A stretch of 64,000 nucleotides of DNA from a bacterium (GTDB lineage: Bacteria > Armatimonadota > Zipacnadia > Zipacnadales > Zipacnadaceae), in the NCBI GenBank assembly GCA_030603495.1, contig JAUVXR010000011.1, positions 1 to 64,000 of the forward strand. The letters are read 5' to 3'. Within the stretch, counting starts at the first letter, position 1; every line of letters begins with the position of its first letter. Positions 8,143 through 17,350 of this stretch are shown piece after piece. Both the position numbers and the translations under genes were made by a program. A model generated the notes under the pieces. It ran no database searches and was not told the DNA's origin. It saw nothing but the letters and a program-made list of their open reading frames with translations.

Positions 8143-9165
8143 CTATCTCCGGCAAGCCCCTACCTGCTCAGCCAAAGCCACCGCTTCGTCGGCCACTTCC
8201 TCCGGCGTTATGGACAGCAGACACTCGCGGCTACTGCATTGGGCTGCGTGCTCGTGGCACGGGCTACAAGCTAGGCCTTTGGACATAACATGAGAGTTCT
8301 CGCCAACTGGCCCCGTGAGTTGAGGATCAGTGGGACCAAAGATTGCCAGAGTCGGGCACCCCAGGGTTGCTGCCAAGTGGGTGGGACCGGAGTCTTGCCC
8401 AATGAACAGCGCCGCCCGCGCCAACACACCCACCAACTGCCCGGTATCAGTCTCGCCGACCAGGCTCGCACCCGGCACCGCGACCGCCGCGGTTATTTCA
8501 CTGGCGGCCCCGGCCTCGTCCCTGCCGCCGATGAGAACCGGGGTCAGGCCCGCTCGCTCGTACAGCAAGGTGGCCACTCGGGCAAAACGATCCGGTGGCC
8601 AGCATTTCCACAGGTGCTGAGCCGAGCCGAAGGGTGCCAGAACAGCGATCGGCCGCTCCGCAGGCACCCCGTAAGCAGACAGAAGCTGATCGGCAGTGAC
8701 TCGGTCTTCAGGGGTAGTATGCAACAGTCCCGCGTAGTCACGCTTGACTAGCTCACCCGCTACGTGCTCAGCCATGCGCAGGTTATTGGGCAGCGAGGGC
8801 GGAGTATCATAAGGTACCGTGCCCCCGATGAGCCTGCGGGCCCAGTCGTTATCAAAAGCGACAACCTTCTTAGCGCCACATAGCCGGGCGAGTAGACACG
8901 GCCCCGGGGAGGTGGACAGGACTATCGCCAGATCGGCCCGGCGTGCCCGCAAGCGCACCAGCAATGACCAGTACGCCTTCGTCAAGCTGCGGGGGCGGAC
9001 CTCAAGGCTGTCTATCGGCCGGGCGCGTTGCGCCAACGGCACTAGGTTGGGTCGCACCACGCTACATATTTCGGCCTCTGGATAGCGCTGCTGCACCGCT
9101 GCTGCTATCGGCAAGCTGAAGCAGAAATCGCCTATCTGATTGAGGTGGAATAGGATAACTTCCAT
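8143..9165 (-). CDS. glycosyltransferase family 9 (ADP-heptose:LPS heptosyltransferase-like)
   Basis: The 340-residue protein has the GT9 two-Rossmann architecture: N-terminal 'FHLNQIGDFCFSLPIAAAV', mid-protein 'IAVLAPFGSAQHLWKCWPPDRFARVA' and the donor-site region 'LFIGQDSGPTHLAATLGCPTLAIFGPTDP', followed by a Cys-containing 'ACSPCHEHAAQC' tail segment typical of this family. It would transfer heptose or a related sugar to lipid A-core oligosaccharide at the cytoplasmic face of the inner membrane. Together with the GmhB-like gene at 58320 it argues for a diderm envelope with heptose-containing glycolipid. It stands alone between unrelated genes. Confidence 0.85.
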   Translation of the reverse strand: MEVILFHLNQIGDFCFSLPIAAAVQQRYPEAEICSVVRPNLVPLAQRARPIDSLEVRPRSLTKAYWSLLVRLRARRADLAIVLSTSPGPCLLARLCGAKKVVAFDNDWARRLIGGTVPYDTPPSLPNNLRMAEHVAGELVKRDYAGLLHTTPEDRVTADQLLSAYGVPAERPIAVLAPFGSAQHLWKCWPPDRFARVATLLYERAGLTPVLIGGRDEAGAASEITAAVAVPGASLVGETDTGQLVGVLARAALFIGQDSGPTHLAATLGCPTLAIFGPTDPQLTGPVGENSHVMSKGLACSPCHEHAAQCSSRECLLSITPEEVADEAVALAEQVGACRR

Positions 9166-9528
9166 CGGTAGCTGCGCCGGGTGTCGCCGAATGCTGGCGG
9201 TCTGCCCACGAATGTGACCCCGCTACTCACGCCCCGCAAGTACGTCTGACCATCCTACTTCTTCTTTTCCCAACTCCCTGATACCTTTGTGGCCGTGAAG
9301 TAGTAATGTGATCTCAAGGAGATGGCCGGCGCCAGCCCGACAAGCCAGCAGTTCGAGCATCTCTCAGACCAACTACCGACATTGCCTTCGCAAACAAGGA
9401 GGGGACGGGAACAAACGTCTACTTGTTGGGCGTTGTTGACACTTTGAGGGTATCCGAGATAAGCTAAGCACGGTCTGCACGTTGACCTCACCAGAGAACA
9501 ACATATGGCCGAAACTGTTTTCGTTGAC
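9166..9528. other. intergenic region, no gene recognised
   Basis: This divergent interval lies between the GT9 gene and the ABC transporter operon and should hold both promoters. The G/A-rich Shine-Dalgarno sequence for the ABC operon begins at 9529. No conserved ORF, RNA gene or strong hairpin was recognised. Confidence 0.4.
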
Positions 9529-9545
9529 GGAGGTGGGCCCAAATA
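9529..9545 (+). promoter_or_regulatory. ribosome-binding site pointing to a non-canonical AUA start
   Basis: GGAGGTG at 9529-9535 is an excellent Shine-Dalgarno sequence. Seven bases further on lies ATA (9543-9545), in frame with the ABC ATPase, and the codons between it and the first conventional start (TTG 9570) read 'AIVLRTEN', the usual N-terminus of this family. The TTG lies too far downstream to use this site. Either AUA initiates or an A/G difference hides an ATG. Confidence 0.5.
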
Positions 9546-10475
9546 GCTATCGTACTTAGGACTGAGAACTTGGCCAAGATCTACACCCACGACCTGGAGG
9601 GCAACCCGGTCGGCCTCATTGACTTGAGTCTGGAGGTCGAAGAGGGCCAGATCTTTGGGCTGGTCGGCCCGAACGGTTCGGGTAAGACCACTACTCTCAA
9701 ACTCTTCCTCGGCTTGATCTTCCCCACTTCGGGCTCAGGCGAGGTCTTTGGCTACCCGCTGGGCAGTCCCGTCTACAAGGAGCGGATCGGCTTCGTCCCC
9801 GAAGGCCCCTACTTCTACGACCACCTCAATGCCGTGGAGTTGCTTCGTTTCTACGGCAGCCTCTTCGGGCTGACAGGGCCCAGCTTCCAGGACCGCATCG
9901 AACACCTGTTGAGGCTGGTGGGTATGTGGGACCGCCGCGATCGCAAGGTGGCAGACTACTCTCGCGGCATGCTCCAACGTATTGCCTTGGCCCAGGGCCT
10001 GATCAATGACCCTGACATTGTTTTCATGGATGAGCCGACCGCTGGCCTAGATCCGATTGGGGCTATCCAAATCCGAGAGGTCATCCGTCAGATCCGCAAT
10101 GAGGGCAAGACAGTCTTCCTCTGTTCGCACCTGCTCAAGGAGATGGAGCCGCTGTGCGACACAGTGGCGATCCTCAACCACGGTGTGGTCTGCCGGACGG
10201 GCACCATGAGAGAACTACTTGCTGACGAAGACAGCTGCTACCTGGCCACCTTCCGCGGACTGAGCGAATCCTCCTTGCAACAGCTCCAGTCGCTGGCAGT
10301 GTCGGTCGAACAGCAACAAGAGGATACGTATATCGGCAACTTCCGCGACCAGAACTCAGCCGTCGCCGCAGCTCAGGCCCTGGCCACCGGCGGGGTTGAA
10401 CTGCTGGAGCTCCATCCGCACCAACTGTCACTTGAAGAGGTCTTTATTGAGGCCGTAGGAGGGATCCCCCAATGA
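9543..10475 (+). CDS. ABC transporter ATP-binding protein (ABC-2 type exporter)
   Basis: Encodes the nucleotide-binding subunit of an ABC-2 exporter. Walker A 'GPNGSGKTT', signature 'YSRGMLQR', Walker B with D-loop 'IVFMDEPTAGLDP' and the H-loop 'LCSHLLKEME' are all present, so the ATPase should be active. The first conventional codon is TTG at 9570, giving 301 residues; Shine-Dalgarno position and upstream homology favour a start at 9543 (AUA), adding nine residues. Its stop overlaps the start of the permease gene by four bases (ATGA), so the two are translationally coupled and form one transporter. The substrate cannot be told from sequence. Confidence 0.85.
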   Translation: MAIVLRTENLAKIYTHDLEGNPVGLIDLSLEVEEGQIFGLVGPNGSGKTTTLKLFLGLIFPTSGSGEVFGYPLGSPVYKERIGFVPEGPYFYDHLNAVELLRFYGSLFGLTGPSFQDRIEHLLRLVGMWDRRDRKVADYSRGMLQRIALAQGLINDPDIVFMDEPTAGLDPIGAIQIREVIRQIRNEGKTVFLCSHLLKEMEPLCDTVAILNHGVVCRTGTMRELLADEDSCYLATFRGLSESSLQQLQSLAVSVEQQQEDTYIGNFRDQNSAVAAAQALATGGVELLELHPHQLSLEEVFIEAVGGIPQ

Positions 10476-11296
10476 GAGCCATCTGGCTCATCGCCAAGGC
10501 TACTTTCCACGAAGCGTGGCGCCGCCGATTTCTCAATGGCATCCTGGTCTTTGGCATTCTGATTATCGGCTCGTCGTGGACTTTCACCTATCTTCAGCCG
10601 GGGGCCGAGTTGAAGATGCTGATTGACACAGGCCTGGGCGCGATTCGCTTTTTCGGAATGCTGATCGCCATATTCCTGGGGGTACGCCTGATTCCCGACG
10701 AGCTGGAAAAACAGACCATTCATACGCTACTGGCCAAGCCGGTGACCCGCGCCCAGTTCATGCTGGGCAAGTTCTTCGGCGGCGTGGCCACCGTTTTTGC
10801 CAATGTGGCACTGATGGGCATCACCTTCTTCATTGTCTACACCATCAAGGCCTCTCAGTTCCAGAAGATAGCAGCCGAGGCCGAAGAGGGCGCCACCTAC
10901 ACAATGATATTTATGAGCGCCAATATCGCCAAGGCTATCGGGCTGGCCTTCTTTGAGCTGACCGTACTGGTCGGCATCGCCGTACTCGCCTCCATCCTGT
11001 TCTCATGGATACTGGGAGCGATCTTCTCGTTCTTCATCTACTTCGTCGGCCAAATGGCCGATTTCCTGCGCGAGCTGTCTAGCCCCGAGCATGGTGCTGA
11101 TCCTGTCTCGTCAATCATCTTTGGCGTACTCTACCGCATCCTGCCCCACTTTGAGATCTTTGACATACGTGAGAAGATCCTTATGGATGACCTCGTCCCC
11201 TGGAGTCTACTAGGCAATATCACCGCACAGGCGATTATTTACATCGTGGTCATCTTAATGATCGGTTACTTGGTCTTCAACGAACGCGAGGTGTGA
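10472..11296 (+). CDS. ABC-2 type transporter permease
   Basis: This 274-residue membrane protein has about six hydrophobic segments: an N-terminal 'NGILVFGILIIGSSWTF', segments near 65-80, 105-125, 165-195 and 200-215, and the C-terminal 'AIIYIVVILMIGYLVF'. The segment 'PDELEKQTIHTLLAKPVTRAQFMLGKF' matches the coupling region of ABC-2 permeases of the ABC-2_3/NatB type, where the ATPase docks. It starts within the stop of the ATPase gene (ATGA overlap). The following TPR gene lies 28 bases downstream and probably belongs to the same transcript. Confidence 0.85.
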   Translation: MRAIWLIAKATFHEAWRRRFLNGILVFGILIIGSSWTFTYLQPGAELKMLIDTGLGAIRFFGMLIAIFLGVRLIPDELEKQTIHTLLAKPVTRAQFMLGKFFGGVATVFANVALMGITFFIVYTIKASQFQKIAAEAEEGATYTMIFMSANIAKAIGLAFFELTVLVGIAVLASILFSWILGAIFSFFIYFVGQMADFLRELSSPEHGADPVSSIIFGVLYRILPHFEIFDIREKILMDDLVPWSLLGNITAQAIIYIVVILMIGYLVFNEREV

Positions 11297-11324
11297 ACGC
11301 CGTGGCCGGAAAGGGCAAGCAGCC

Positions 11325-12350
11325 ATGAGAGCTTCGCGCAGGCATAAGGCAGTTATTGTCGGGACAATCATTCTGCTGATCGTCGGCTCGATTCCCCTCC
11401 GTGACCACATCAGATACCAGCGACTAGTCCTGGGCGTGCGGCGGCCGATGCCCCTGACTAAGATCGTTGACTTCGACCCCACAGCCATCACTGGCGTGAT
11501 GGTCGGGGCCATCCTCGGCGGCTTCCGCGAGCTGGGCGCCGCGATGCTCTGGGTCAAGGTGCATACCCTATGGAACGAGGGCAAGGGCACGTGGCTTAAG
11601 TGCCTCAGCCTGATGCGCGCAGTCACCTTGCTCGACCCCCACTGGATTGACCCGTGGCGGCTGACCGCATGGCATTTAGCCTATAATCTTTACGTGGAGA
11701 CTGACGACGCCGAGCAACAAGCTATCTTGCTAGACAAGGGCATCTCGGCGCTCAAAGAAGGCATCTCCTGGAACCCCGAGGAGAGCACTCTGTACATAGA
11801 ACTGGGCTGGACCTACTTTGACAAGCTCGACGACTACGATAACGCCGCCAAATGGTTCCGGAGTTGCCTGCAGTTTGAGCACCCCGGGTACGTGGACCGT
11901 TTGATCGCCCACGCTTACGAGCGGCTGCCCGACATCCCCAAGGCGCTGGACTGGTACGACTATTGCCTGAAGCGAAATCCCAGCGATTCGATTGCCAAGG
12001 GCGCAATACTGACCATCCGCGAACGCTACCTGGACGCCTGGCGACTCATGGAAGCGGGCGACTATCAGGCAGCTCTGGCGACTCTGCAGAGGCACATAGA
12101 CGTTGATCCCGAAGACACCATCGCCATACACTTCCGCGCTCATATCTATGAAGAGGCTGGCGACCTGGACGCTGCCCTCGAAGCGTGGCAGATGGCGGTG
12201 GAAAACTTCTCGCTCGACGACCTGGCACGTCGTAAGGTCGCCGAGTTAAGCGTCGCACTTGGCAAGCCGGTGGCGCCGGTTCCTACCCACATCTTGCGCC
12301 AGCGCCATCCTGAGCAGATGGCTCCCGTCCGGCGCCCACCCACACCGTGA
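11325..12350 (+). CDS. membrane-anchored TPR-repeat protein
   Basis: The 341-residue protein has one N-terminal membrane anchor ('AVIVGTIILLIVGSIPL') and then helical repeats. TPR-like units are recognisable at about 150-180 ('TLYIELGWTYFDKLDDYDNAAKWF'), 185-215 and 240-300 ('DTIAIHFRAHIYEEAGDLDAALEAW'). A segment near 60-80 ('FRELGAAMLWVKVHTLWNEGK') is typical of TPR proteins encoded next to ABC-2 transporters in related genomes (recalled). It follows the ABC pair by 28 bases, suggesting it is an accessory or assembly factor of that exporter. No catalytic motif is seen. Confidence 0.75.
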   Translation: MRASRRHKAVIVGTIILLIVGSIPLRDHIRYQRLVLGVRRPMPLTKIVDFDPTAITGVMVGAILGGFRELGAAMLWVKVHTLWNEGKGTWLKCLSLMRAVTLLDPHWIDPWRLTAWHLAYNLYVETDDAEQQAILLDKGISALKEGISWNPEESTLYIELGWTYFDKLDDYDNAAKWFRSCLQFEHPGYVDRLIAHAYERLPDIPKALDWYDYCLKRNPSDSIAKGAILTIRERYLDAWRLMEAGDYQAALATLQRHIDVDPEDTIAIHFRAHIYEEAGDLDAALEAWQMAVENFSLDDLARRKVAELSVALGKPVAPVPTHILRQRHPEQMAPVRRPPTP

Positions 12351-12484
12351 GTATCCCTTTTGTCTGCTTGCCGCAGGCCTGTGGTGTTCGGGCAGCTTCC
12401 CCCGAAGCCCCTCGCTCCTTCCCGCCAGCTTGCCCCCTCGCGCTTGACAGACCACCGTACTGCCCGATACAATAATCGTGAAGT

Positions 12485-12560
12485 GGGCGAGTAGCTCAGC
12501 TGGGAGAGCGCCTCCCTCGCACGGAGGAGGTCGAGGGTTCGAATCCCTTCTCGTCCACCA
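12485..12560 (+). tRNA. tRNA-Ala (anticodon CGC)
   Basis: The 76-nt sequence folds into a full cloverleaf. The acceptor stem GGGCGAG pairs with CTCGTCC (one G-U). The D arm is GCTC/GAGC, the anticodon stem CCTCC/GGAGG with loop CTCGCAC (anticodon CGC after U33), and the T arm has TTCGAAT. CCA is encoded. It reads GCG alanine codons. Confidence 0.95.
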
Positions 12561-12719
12561 GCACTTCCCTCTTGATATCGCGCTCTTGCCCTGCACCTCG
12601 CACACAGGCCTGCCCACAAGAACCAGCCCGTGCCTGCCGAAGCGAAGCACGGGCCGTGGGTGGTATGTCCACCTAGGCCTTAGCGGTTCGTCGTTCCCTA
12701 CCCACTATCCACTATCCGT

Positions 12720-13670
12720 TCACGACATCTCTATCTCGACGTTGTCGGCGACGCCGCCGAGGAGCGTATAGTCGGTCCGCGCCTCCTGAAGAATCGAGCC
12801 CGGCACGAAGCGGTTGACCCGAACGTGTGCCGCCAGCCGCGCGATGAAGCGCTGCCAGCACATCGGCGTGCCCGGCCCGCACATCCCGTCCAGCCAGAAG
12901 CTGCGGTGCTTCGCGCCCAAGATATCCGCTGGCGCGATGGTCGCCGCCTGCGGTGGAACCCACGACCAGTCGCCGCCAAACGAGTGCAGCGCGTTCTGCA
13001 TAATCGTCATCGGCGTCAGCTCGACGATCCGGGCCTTGGCCTGTTTATACTCCTCCAGGCTGTCGAACTCGTGCCCCAGGCTGCTTTCCCAGAAGGCGAT
13101 ATGCCCGCACCAGCCGATGCCCCCGTAGCAGCAGTCGGCCCCGCCGGTCGCGGCAATCATGTCCGAGTATTCGCCGATGTTGTCGCTGTTGGGGAAGTGG
13201 ATATTCTCCGCCCTGGGCCGCAGCTCGGGATCAATCTTGCTGAAGCAGCCGTCCCACATCGCCGTCGCAAACGAGCCTGCCCAGTCAGCGGGTGCGGTCT
13301 GGCCGTTCTCGTCGGCGTACTCGTCCATATTGAAGGTGATCAGGTGCTTGCAGTCAATGCGCAGCCGGTTGATGATGCCGGCGGCGATCTCGTACTGCGG
13401 CACCGGCCCCACCGGCAAGATCAGCACGCAGTTGCGCTCCTCCTCGGCGGCCTTGACGATGCGGTCCACGATATCGAGCGCGAACTCGGCGTAGAAGACG
13501 GTGGCATCGTCAATGACACGGATCTGAAAATCGGGGTTCGGGTGGTTGGTGATCTCTTCGCGGGTAATCTTCCGCACCCGCGCACACTCCTCGGGGTCCT
13601 GAAAGTCAATAAACTTGGCCAACGCCGGCATAAAGGCCATCACTTGCCCCTCCTTCATTTCGGTAGTCAT
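12720..13670 (-). CDS. glucosamine-6-phosphate deaminase/isomerase (NagB)-like protein
   Basis: The 316-residue protein matches the NagB/RpiA/SOL fold: 'VLILPVGPVPQYEIAAGIINRL', 'HLITFNMDEYADENG' (the DEY motif region) and 'YGGIGWCGHIAFWESS', which corresponds to the 'GIGxdGHIAFNEP' loop of NagB. It is longer than E. coli NagB (266) and the catalytic loop reads FWESS rather than FNEP, so a relative with altered sugar-phosphate specificity is likely. The start at 13670 is ATG with a nearby GAGG sequence. It probably acts in the cytoplasm on amino-sugar phosphates; the exact substrate is not shown. Confidence 0.75.
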   Translation of the reverse strand: MTTEMKEGQVMAFMPALAKFIDFQDPEECARVRKITREEITNHPNPDFQIRVIDDATVFYAEFALDIVDRIVKAAEEERNCVLILPVGPVPQYEIAAGIINRLRIDCKHLITFNMDEYADENGQTAPADWAGSFATAMWDGCFSKIDPELRPRAENIHFPNSDNIGEYSDMIAATGGADCCYGGIGWCGHIAFWESSLGHEFDSLEEYKQAKARIVELTPMTIMQNALHSFGGDWSWVPPQAATIAPADILGAKHRSFWLDGMCGPGTPMCWQRFIARLAAHVRVNRFVPGSILQEARTDYTLLGGVADNVEIEMS

Positions 13671-13757
13671 CTCATGACACTACACCATTTCCCCCGCGGG
13701 CCGATTTCACCTCCCCTAACCCTCGCGACAGGGCCAGGCATAATGGGTCAGAGGGCC

Positions 13758-14858
13758 TCAGCCAAAGAACTCGCGCACGGTCTGGGCGACGTACTCGATC
13801 TGCTCGTCGGACAGGTAGGGGTGTAGAGGCAGTTGGAGGACTTCGCCGGCGGCCTTTTCGGTCTCGGGCAGCTTCGCCTCACGCAGGCCGTAGGGCCGGC
13901 AGGCCGGCTGGGTATGGGCGGGGTAGCGGTAGTGCGTGGCGAAACCGATCTCGTGCTCTTCGAGGTGGGCAGCCAGATCATCCCGCTGGGAAGTGCGGAT
14001 GGTGTAGAGGTGATAGGCGTGCGTGGTGTGGGGGGCAACCGCGGGCCGGGTGATCGGCAGGCCGGCCAGCAGCTCATCGTACTTCGCCGCCAGCTCGCGC
14101 CGGCGCTGGTTGCCCCACTGAAGTCTCTTCAGCTTCACGCGCACGATCGCCGCCTGAAGCTCGTCGAGCCGGCTGTTATAGCCGATCAGCGCATGCTCGT
14201 ACTTGGAGGTGTAGCCGTGGCTGCGCAGCAGGCGGGCCTTCTCGGCCAGCTCGTCGTCGTCGGTGGTGATCATCCCGCCCTCGCCGTAGCCGGCGAGGTT
14301 CTTACTCATATAGAAGCTAAAGATGCCGCACTGCCCCAGGCTGCCGATCGGACGACCCCGATGCCTCGCCAGATGCGCCTGGGCACTGTCTTCGATTACC
14401 TTGAGGTCGTGAGCGGCAGCCACCTGGTTGATTGCATCCATATCAGCCGGATGACCGTATATGTGCACGGGAATGATCGCGCGCGTGCGCGGGGTAATGG
14501 CTTCCGCCAGCAGCTCGGGGTCAAGGCAGAAGTAATCAGGTTCAATGTCCACCAGCACCGGCTGCGCCCCGACCAGCACAATAGCTTCGATGGTGGCAAT
14601 GAACGTCCAGCCGACGGTGATGACCTCATCGCCCGGCCCGATGTCCATCGCCTTCAAGGCGATGACCAGCGCATCGGTGCCACTGCCGACACCGATGGCG
14701 TGCTCCGCCTGACACCGCTCTGCCCATTCCTGCTCCAGGGCCTGGACGTTGGGCCCCAGGAACAGTTGCATCGAGTCAAGGGCACCATCCATTGCTTCAA
14801 GGATTTCCGGCCGCAGCGCCTCGTACTCAGCCTTGAGATCCATCAAGGGGACTTGCAC
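13758..14858 (-). CDS. DegT/DnrJ/EryC1/StrS family PLP-dependent sugar aminotransferase
   Basis: The 366-residue protein has the full family pattern. 'MQVPLMDLKAEY' is the usual N-terminus, 'GSGTDALVIALKAMDIGPGDEVIT' binds PLP phosphate, 'PVHIYGHPADMDAI' and 'VIEDSAQAHLA' hold the Asp that contacts the pyridine ring, and the Schiff-base lysine is in 'FYMSKNLAGYGEGG'. These enzymes convert keto-sugar nucleotides to amino sugars for surface glycans. It lies downstream of the NagB-like gene in genomic order but is transcribed toward it; the two could form an operon with 87 bases between them. The substrate sugar is not decided. Confidence 0.88.
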   Translation of the reverse strand: MQVPLMDLKAEYEALRPEILEAMDGALDSMQLFLGPNVQALEQEWAERCQAEHAIGVGSGTDALVIALKAMDIGPGDEVITVGWTFIATIEAIVLVGAQPVLVDIEPDYFCLDPELLAEAITPRTRAIIPVHIYGHPADMDAINQVAAAHDLKVIEDSAQAHLARHRGRPIGSLGQCGIFSFYMSKNLAGYGEGGMITTDDDELAEKARLLRSHGYTSKYEHALIGYNSRLDELQAAIVRVKLKRLQWGNQRRRELAAKYDELLAGLPITRPAVAPHTTHAYHLYTIRTSQRDDLAAHLEEHEIGFATHYRYPAHTQPACRPYGLREAKLPETEKAAGEVLQLPLHPYLSDEQIEYVAQTVREFFG

Positions 14859-14910
14859 TACAGCAACTCCTCAGGATTCAGAATCTTCTCTGGACGCTGG
14901 CCATACTACC

Positions 14911-14955
14911 GGTAGGACAGGCGTCTCGCCTGTCCCTCAGATCGACGGGCAGCTC
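14911..14955. repeat. REP-like palindromic repeat, copy A
   Basis: GGTAGGACAGGCG at 14911 is followed by TCTCGCCTGTCC, forming a palindrome of about 25 bases, and then a decayed second arm containing GACGGGC...GCC. The same palindrome occurs at 19163, 55257 and 56546. It lies between the aminotransferase and RelA genes. Confidence 0.8.
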
Positions 14956-15071
14956 GCCAAGCCCACGACCAGCAAGACGCCCGTCACACTGATACATCTT
15001 AGCATTTAGAACAACAAACGAGGGAAAAGTTGCCGGAGGGACGCGCATCTGGCCGCGGGGCGCAGCCGGTC

Positions 15072-17252
15072 TTACGAAGCACTGATGACAGAGACCTGCC
15101 GGACGCTGATGACGTCAATGAGCTTGCTGAGACGATCCAACAACCGCTCCAGGTCGCCGCGGTTGGCGATATCGAGAGTCAGCAGCAGGCGGGCGAACTC
15201 GCGACCCTCAGCATTGACCCGAGCGGCCGCGATATTGATGTCACAATCGCTGACGATGGCGGTTATGTGCGAGAGCAACCCCACGCGGTCCGAGGCCAGA
15301 ACTTCCACGACGGTGCGAAACTTGGTGGCACTGTCGCCAGTCGCCCAGTTGAGGTCAACAATCCGCTCCGGTTCTTTACCGACGAGGTACTGGAGGTTCT
15401 TACAGTCGGTCCGATGCACACTTATGCCGCCCCCGCGGGTGATGTAGCCGATGATACCGTCACCCGGCAACGGATTGCAGCACTTTGCCAGCCGCGAATG
15501 CACGTCGCGGATCCCTGCGACTGAGACCAGCATCCCTTCGTGGGGCGGCGGCTCCTCAGCCACATCGGGCAGGGCAAGCTGCACCTCTTCGCTGAGCGTC
15601 CGCGGGCGACGGACTAGCCCTGCCACCAGGTGATCAATGACCGTCCCCGACTCCACCTCCCCGTAGCCGATCGCCGCCAGCAGGCTGTCGGCACTGGGGT
15701 AGTTCAGATGCGCGGCCACCGGCATCAGCAACTCTTCGTTGGGACTCTGGCCGGTCAACTCCGTGGTCTTGGCGAAGGCGCGTGTCAATTCCTGGCGCCC
15801 GATCTGAATATTCTCCTGCTCGGATTGCTGGCGCAGGAACTTACGCACCTTCGCCTTGGCCCGACTACTCTTAATCAGCCCCAGCCAGTCCCGGCTGGGC
15901 TGGGCACCGGACGAGGTTATGATCTCGGCAATGTCCCCGTTCTGGAACTCGTAGTCCAGCGGCACCATCTGACCGTTGACCTTGGCCCCAGCGCAGTGAT
16001 GACCGACCTCGGTGTGGATCCGATAGGCAAAGTCAATCGGTCCCGCGCCGCGCGGCAGGTCAACAACATCACCATCGGGCGTAAACACAAAGACCTGGTC
16101 CTGGAACAGGTCGAGCTGAAGAAGCTCGAGGAACTCATGATGCTCTTCCAGATCCGTCTCCAGATCCAGCACCTGACGCACCCAGGACATTTGCTGGTCA
16201 AGCTGCGTATCGGTCCGGCCCTCCTTGTAGCGCCAGTGTGCGGCCACGCCATACTCCGCCCGCTGGTGCATATCCAGGGCCCGAATCTGGACCTCCATTG
16301 GCTGCTTGTCCGGCCCGAAAACCTTCGTATGGAGCGACTGGTACTGGTTGGCCTTGGGCTTAGCAATGTAGTCGGTGAACATCCCCGGTACCGGCATCCA
16401 CAGCGCATGAACCACCCCCAACGCTGCATAACACTGGTCAACAGTTTCGCCAATCACCCGCAGTGCCATCAGGTCGGCAATCTGACCGAAATCAATCTGC
16501 TGCTCCTCCATCTTGCGGAAGATGCTGTAGATATGCTTGGCGCGTCCCTGGACGCGCGCCGAGATATCAGCCGCATCCAGCGCCGCGGCCAGCTCTTCTC
16601 GGACTGACTCGAGCTGGGCCAGCCGCGCCTCGCGGGTCTGGCCCAGTTTCTCAACAATGTCAAAATAAGCCTCAGGCTCCAGGTATTTGAGCGCCTGGTC
16701 TTCCAACTCCCACTTAATCCGCCAGATGCCCAGCCGGTGAGCAATCGGCGCGAAGATGTGCTGGGTTTCCAGCGCAATACGCTGCTGATCTTCGGGCGCC
16801 AGCGGCTCCAACGTACGCATGTTGTGCAGCCGGTCCGCCAGCTTGATCATAATCACCCGGATATCGTCGGCCATGGCCAGGAACATCTTGCGTAGGTTCA
16901 GCGCCTGCTGCTCCTGGCGACTGGAGAAATCGAGATGGGTCAACGTAGTGACGCCCTCCACCAGATCCGCAATCTGCCCGCCGAATTCGGCCTGGATATC
17001 CTCGATGGCGATATTGGTATCTTCGACGGTATCGTGCAGCAGGGCTGCGGCGATACTATCCGGGTCGGCCTGAATATCCGCAAGGATGTTGGCTACCGCC
17101 AGCGGATGGCTGATGTAGGGGTCGCCCGTCAGCCGCTTCTGGCCCTCGTGAGCTTGGGCGGCAAAGTCATACGCCCGCCGCAGCATCGCCGCATCCGCCT
17201 CCGGCCAGTACCCGGTCACCCGCTCGATTGTGCTGTCAATGTCAGTGGGCAT
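15072..17252 (-). CDS. relA: bifunctional (p)ppGpp synthetase/hydrolase, RelA/SpoT family
   Basis: The 726-residue protein has the complete Rel layout. An HD hydrolase domain shows 'HDTVEDT' and 'KLADRLHNMRTL'. The synthetase domain shows 'DYIAKPKANQYQSLHT' and 'EVQIRALDMHQRAEYGVAAHWRYKEG'. A TGS domain begins near 'DQVFVFTPDGDVVDLPRGAGPIDFAY', and a C-terminal zinc-finger/ACT region includes 'LAKCCNPLPGDGIIGYIT' and an ACT domain at about 655-720. Both catalytic halves keep their key residues, so the cytoplasmic enzyme should make and degrade the stringent-response alarmone. The start is ATG at 17252, 98 bases from the divergent ksgA. As the only family member in view it is probably the bifunctional Rel. 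Confidence 0.93.
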   Translation of the reverse strand: MPTDIDSTIERVTGYWPEADAAMLRRAYDFAAQAHEGQKRLTGDPYISHPLAVANILADIQADPDSIAAALLHDTVEDTNIAIEDIQAEFGGQIADLVEGVTTLTHLDFSSRQEQQALNLRKMFLAMADDIRVIMIKLADRLHNMRTLEPLAPEDQQRIALETQHIFAPIAHRLGIWRIKWELEDQALKYLEPEAYFDIVEKLGQTREARLAQLESVREELAAALDAADISARVQGRAKHIYSIFRKMEEQQIDFGQIADLMALRVIGETVDQCYAALGVVHALWMPVPGMFTDYIAKPKANQYQSLHTKVFGPDKQPMEVQIRALDMHQRAEYGVAAHWRYKEGRTDTQLDQQMSWVRQVLDLETDLEEHHEFLELLQLDLFQDQVFVFTPDGDVVDLPRGAGPIDFAYRIHTEVGHHCAGAKVNGQMVPLDYEFQNGDIAEIITSSGAQPSRDWLGLIKSSRAKAKVRKFLRQQSEQENIQIGRQELTRAFAKTTELTGQSPNEELLMPVAAHLNYPSADSLLAAIGYGEVESGTVIDHLVAGLVRRPRTLSEEVQLALPDVAEEPPPHEGMLVSVAGIRDVHSRLAKCCNPLPGDGIIGYITRGGGISVHRTDCKNLQYLVGKEPERIVDLNWATGDSATKFRTVVEVLASDRVGLLSHITAIVSDCDINIAAARVNAEGREFARLLLTLDIANRGDLERLLDRLSKLIDVISVRQVSVISAS

Positions 17253-17350
17253 ATAGCCAGCTACGTCCTTTGGTATACAAAGGTAGTTGAGCCGGTCTCC
17301 TGACCATATTATATATCACCCATCCAGTTCCTTCAATCGCCCTCGCCAAC

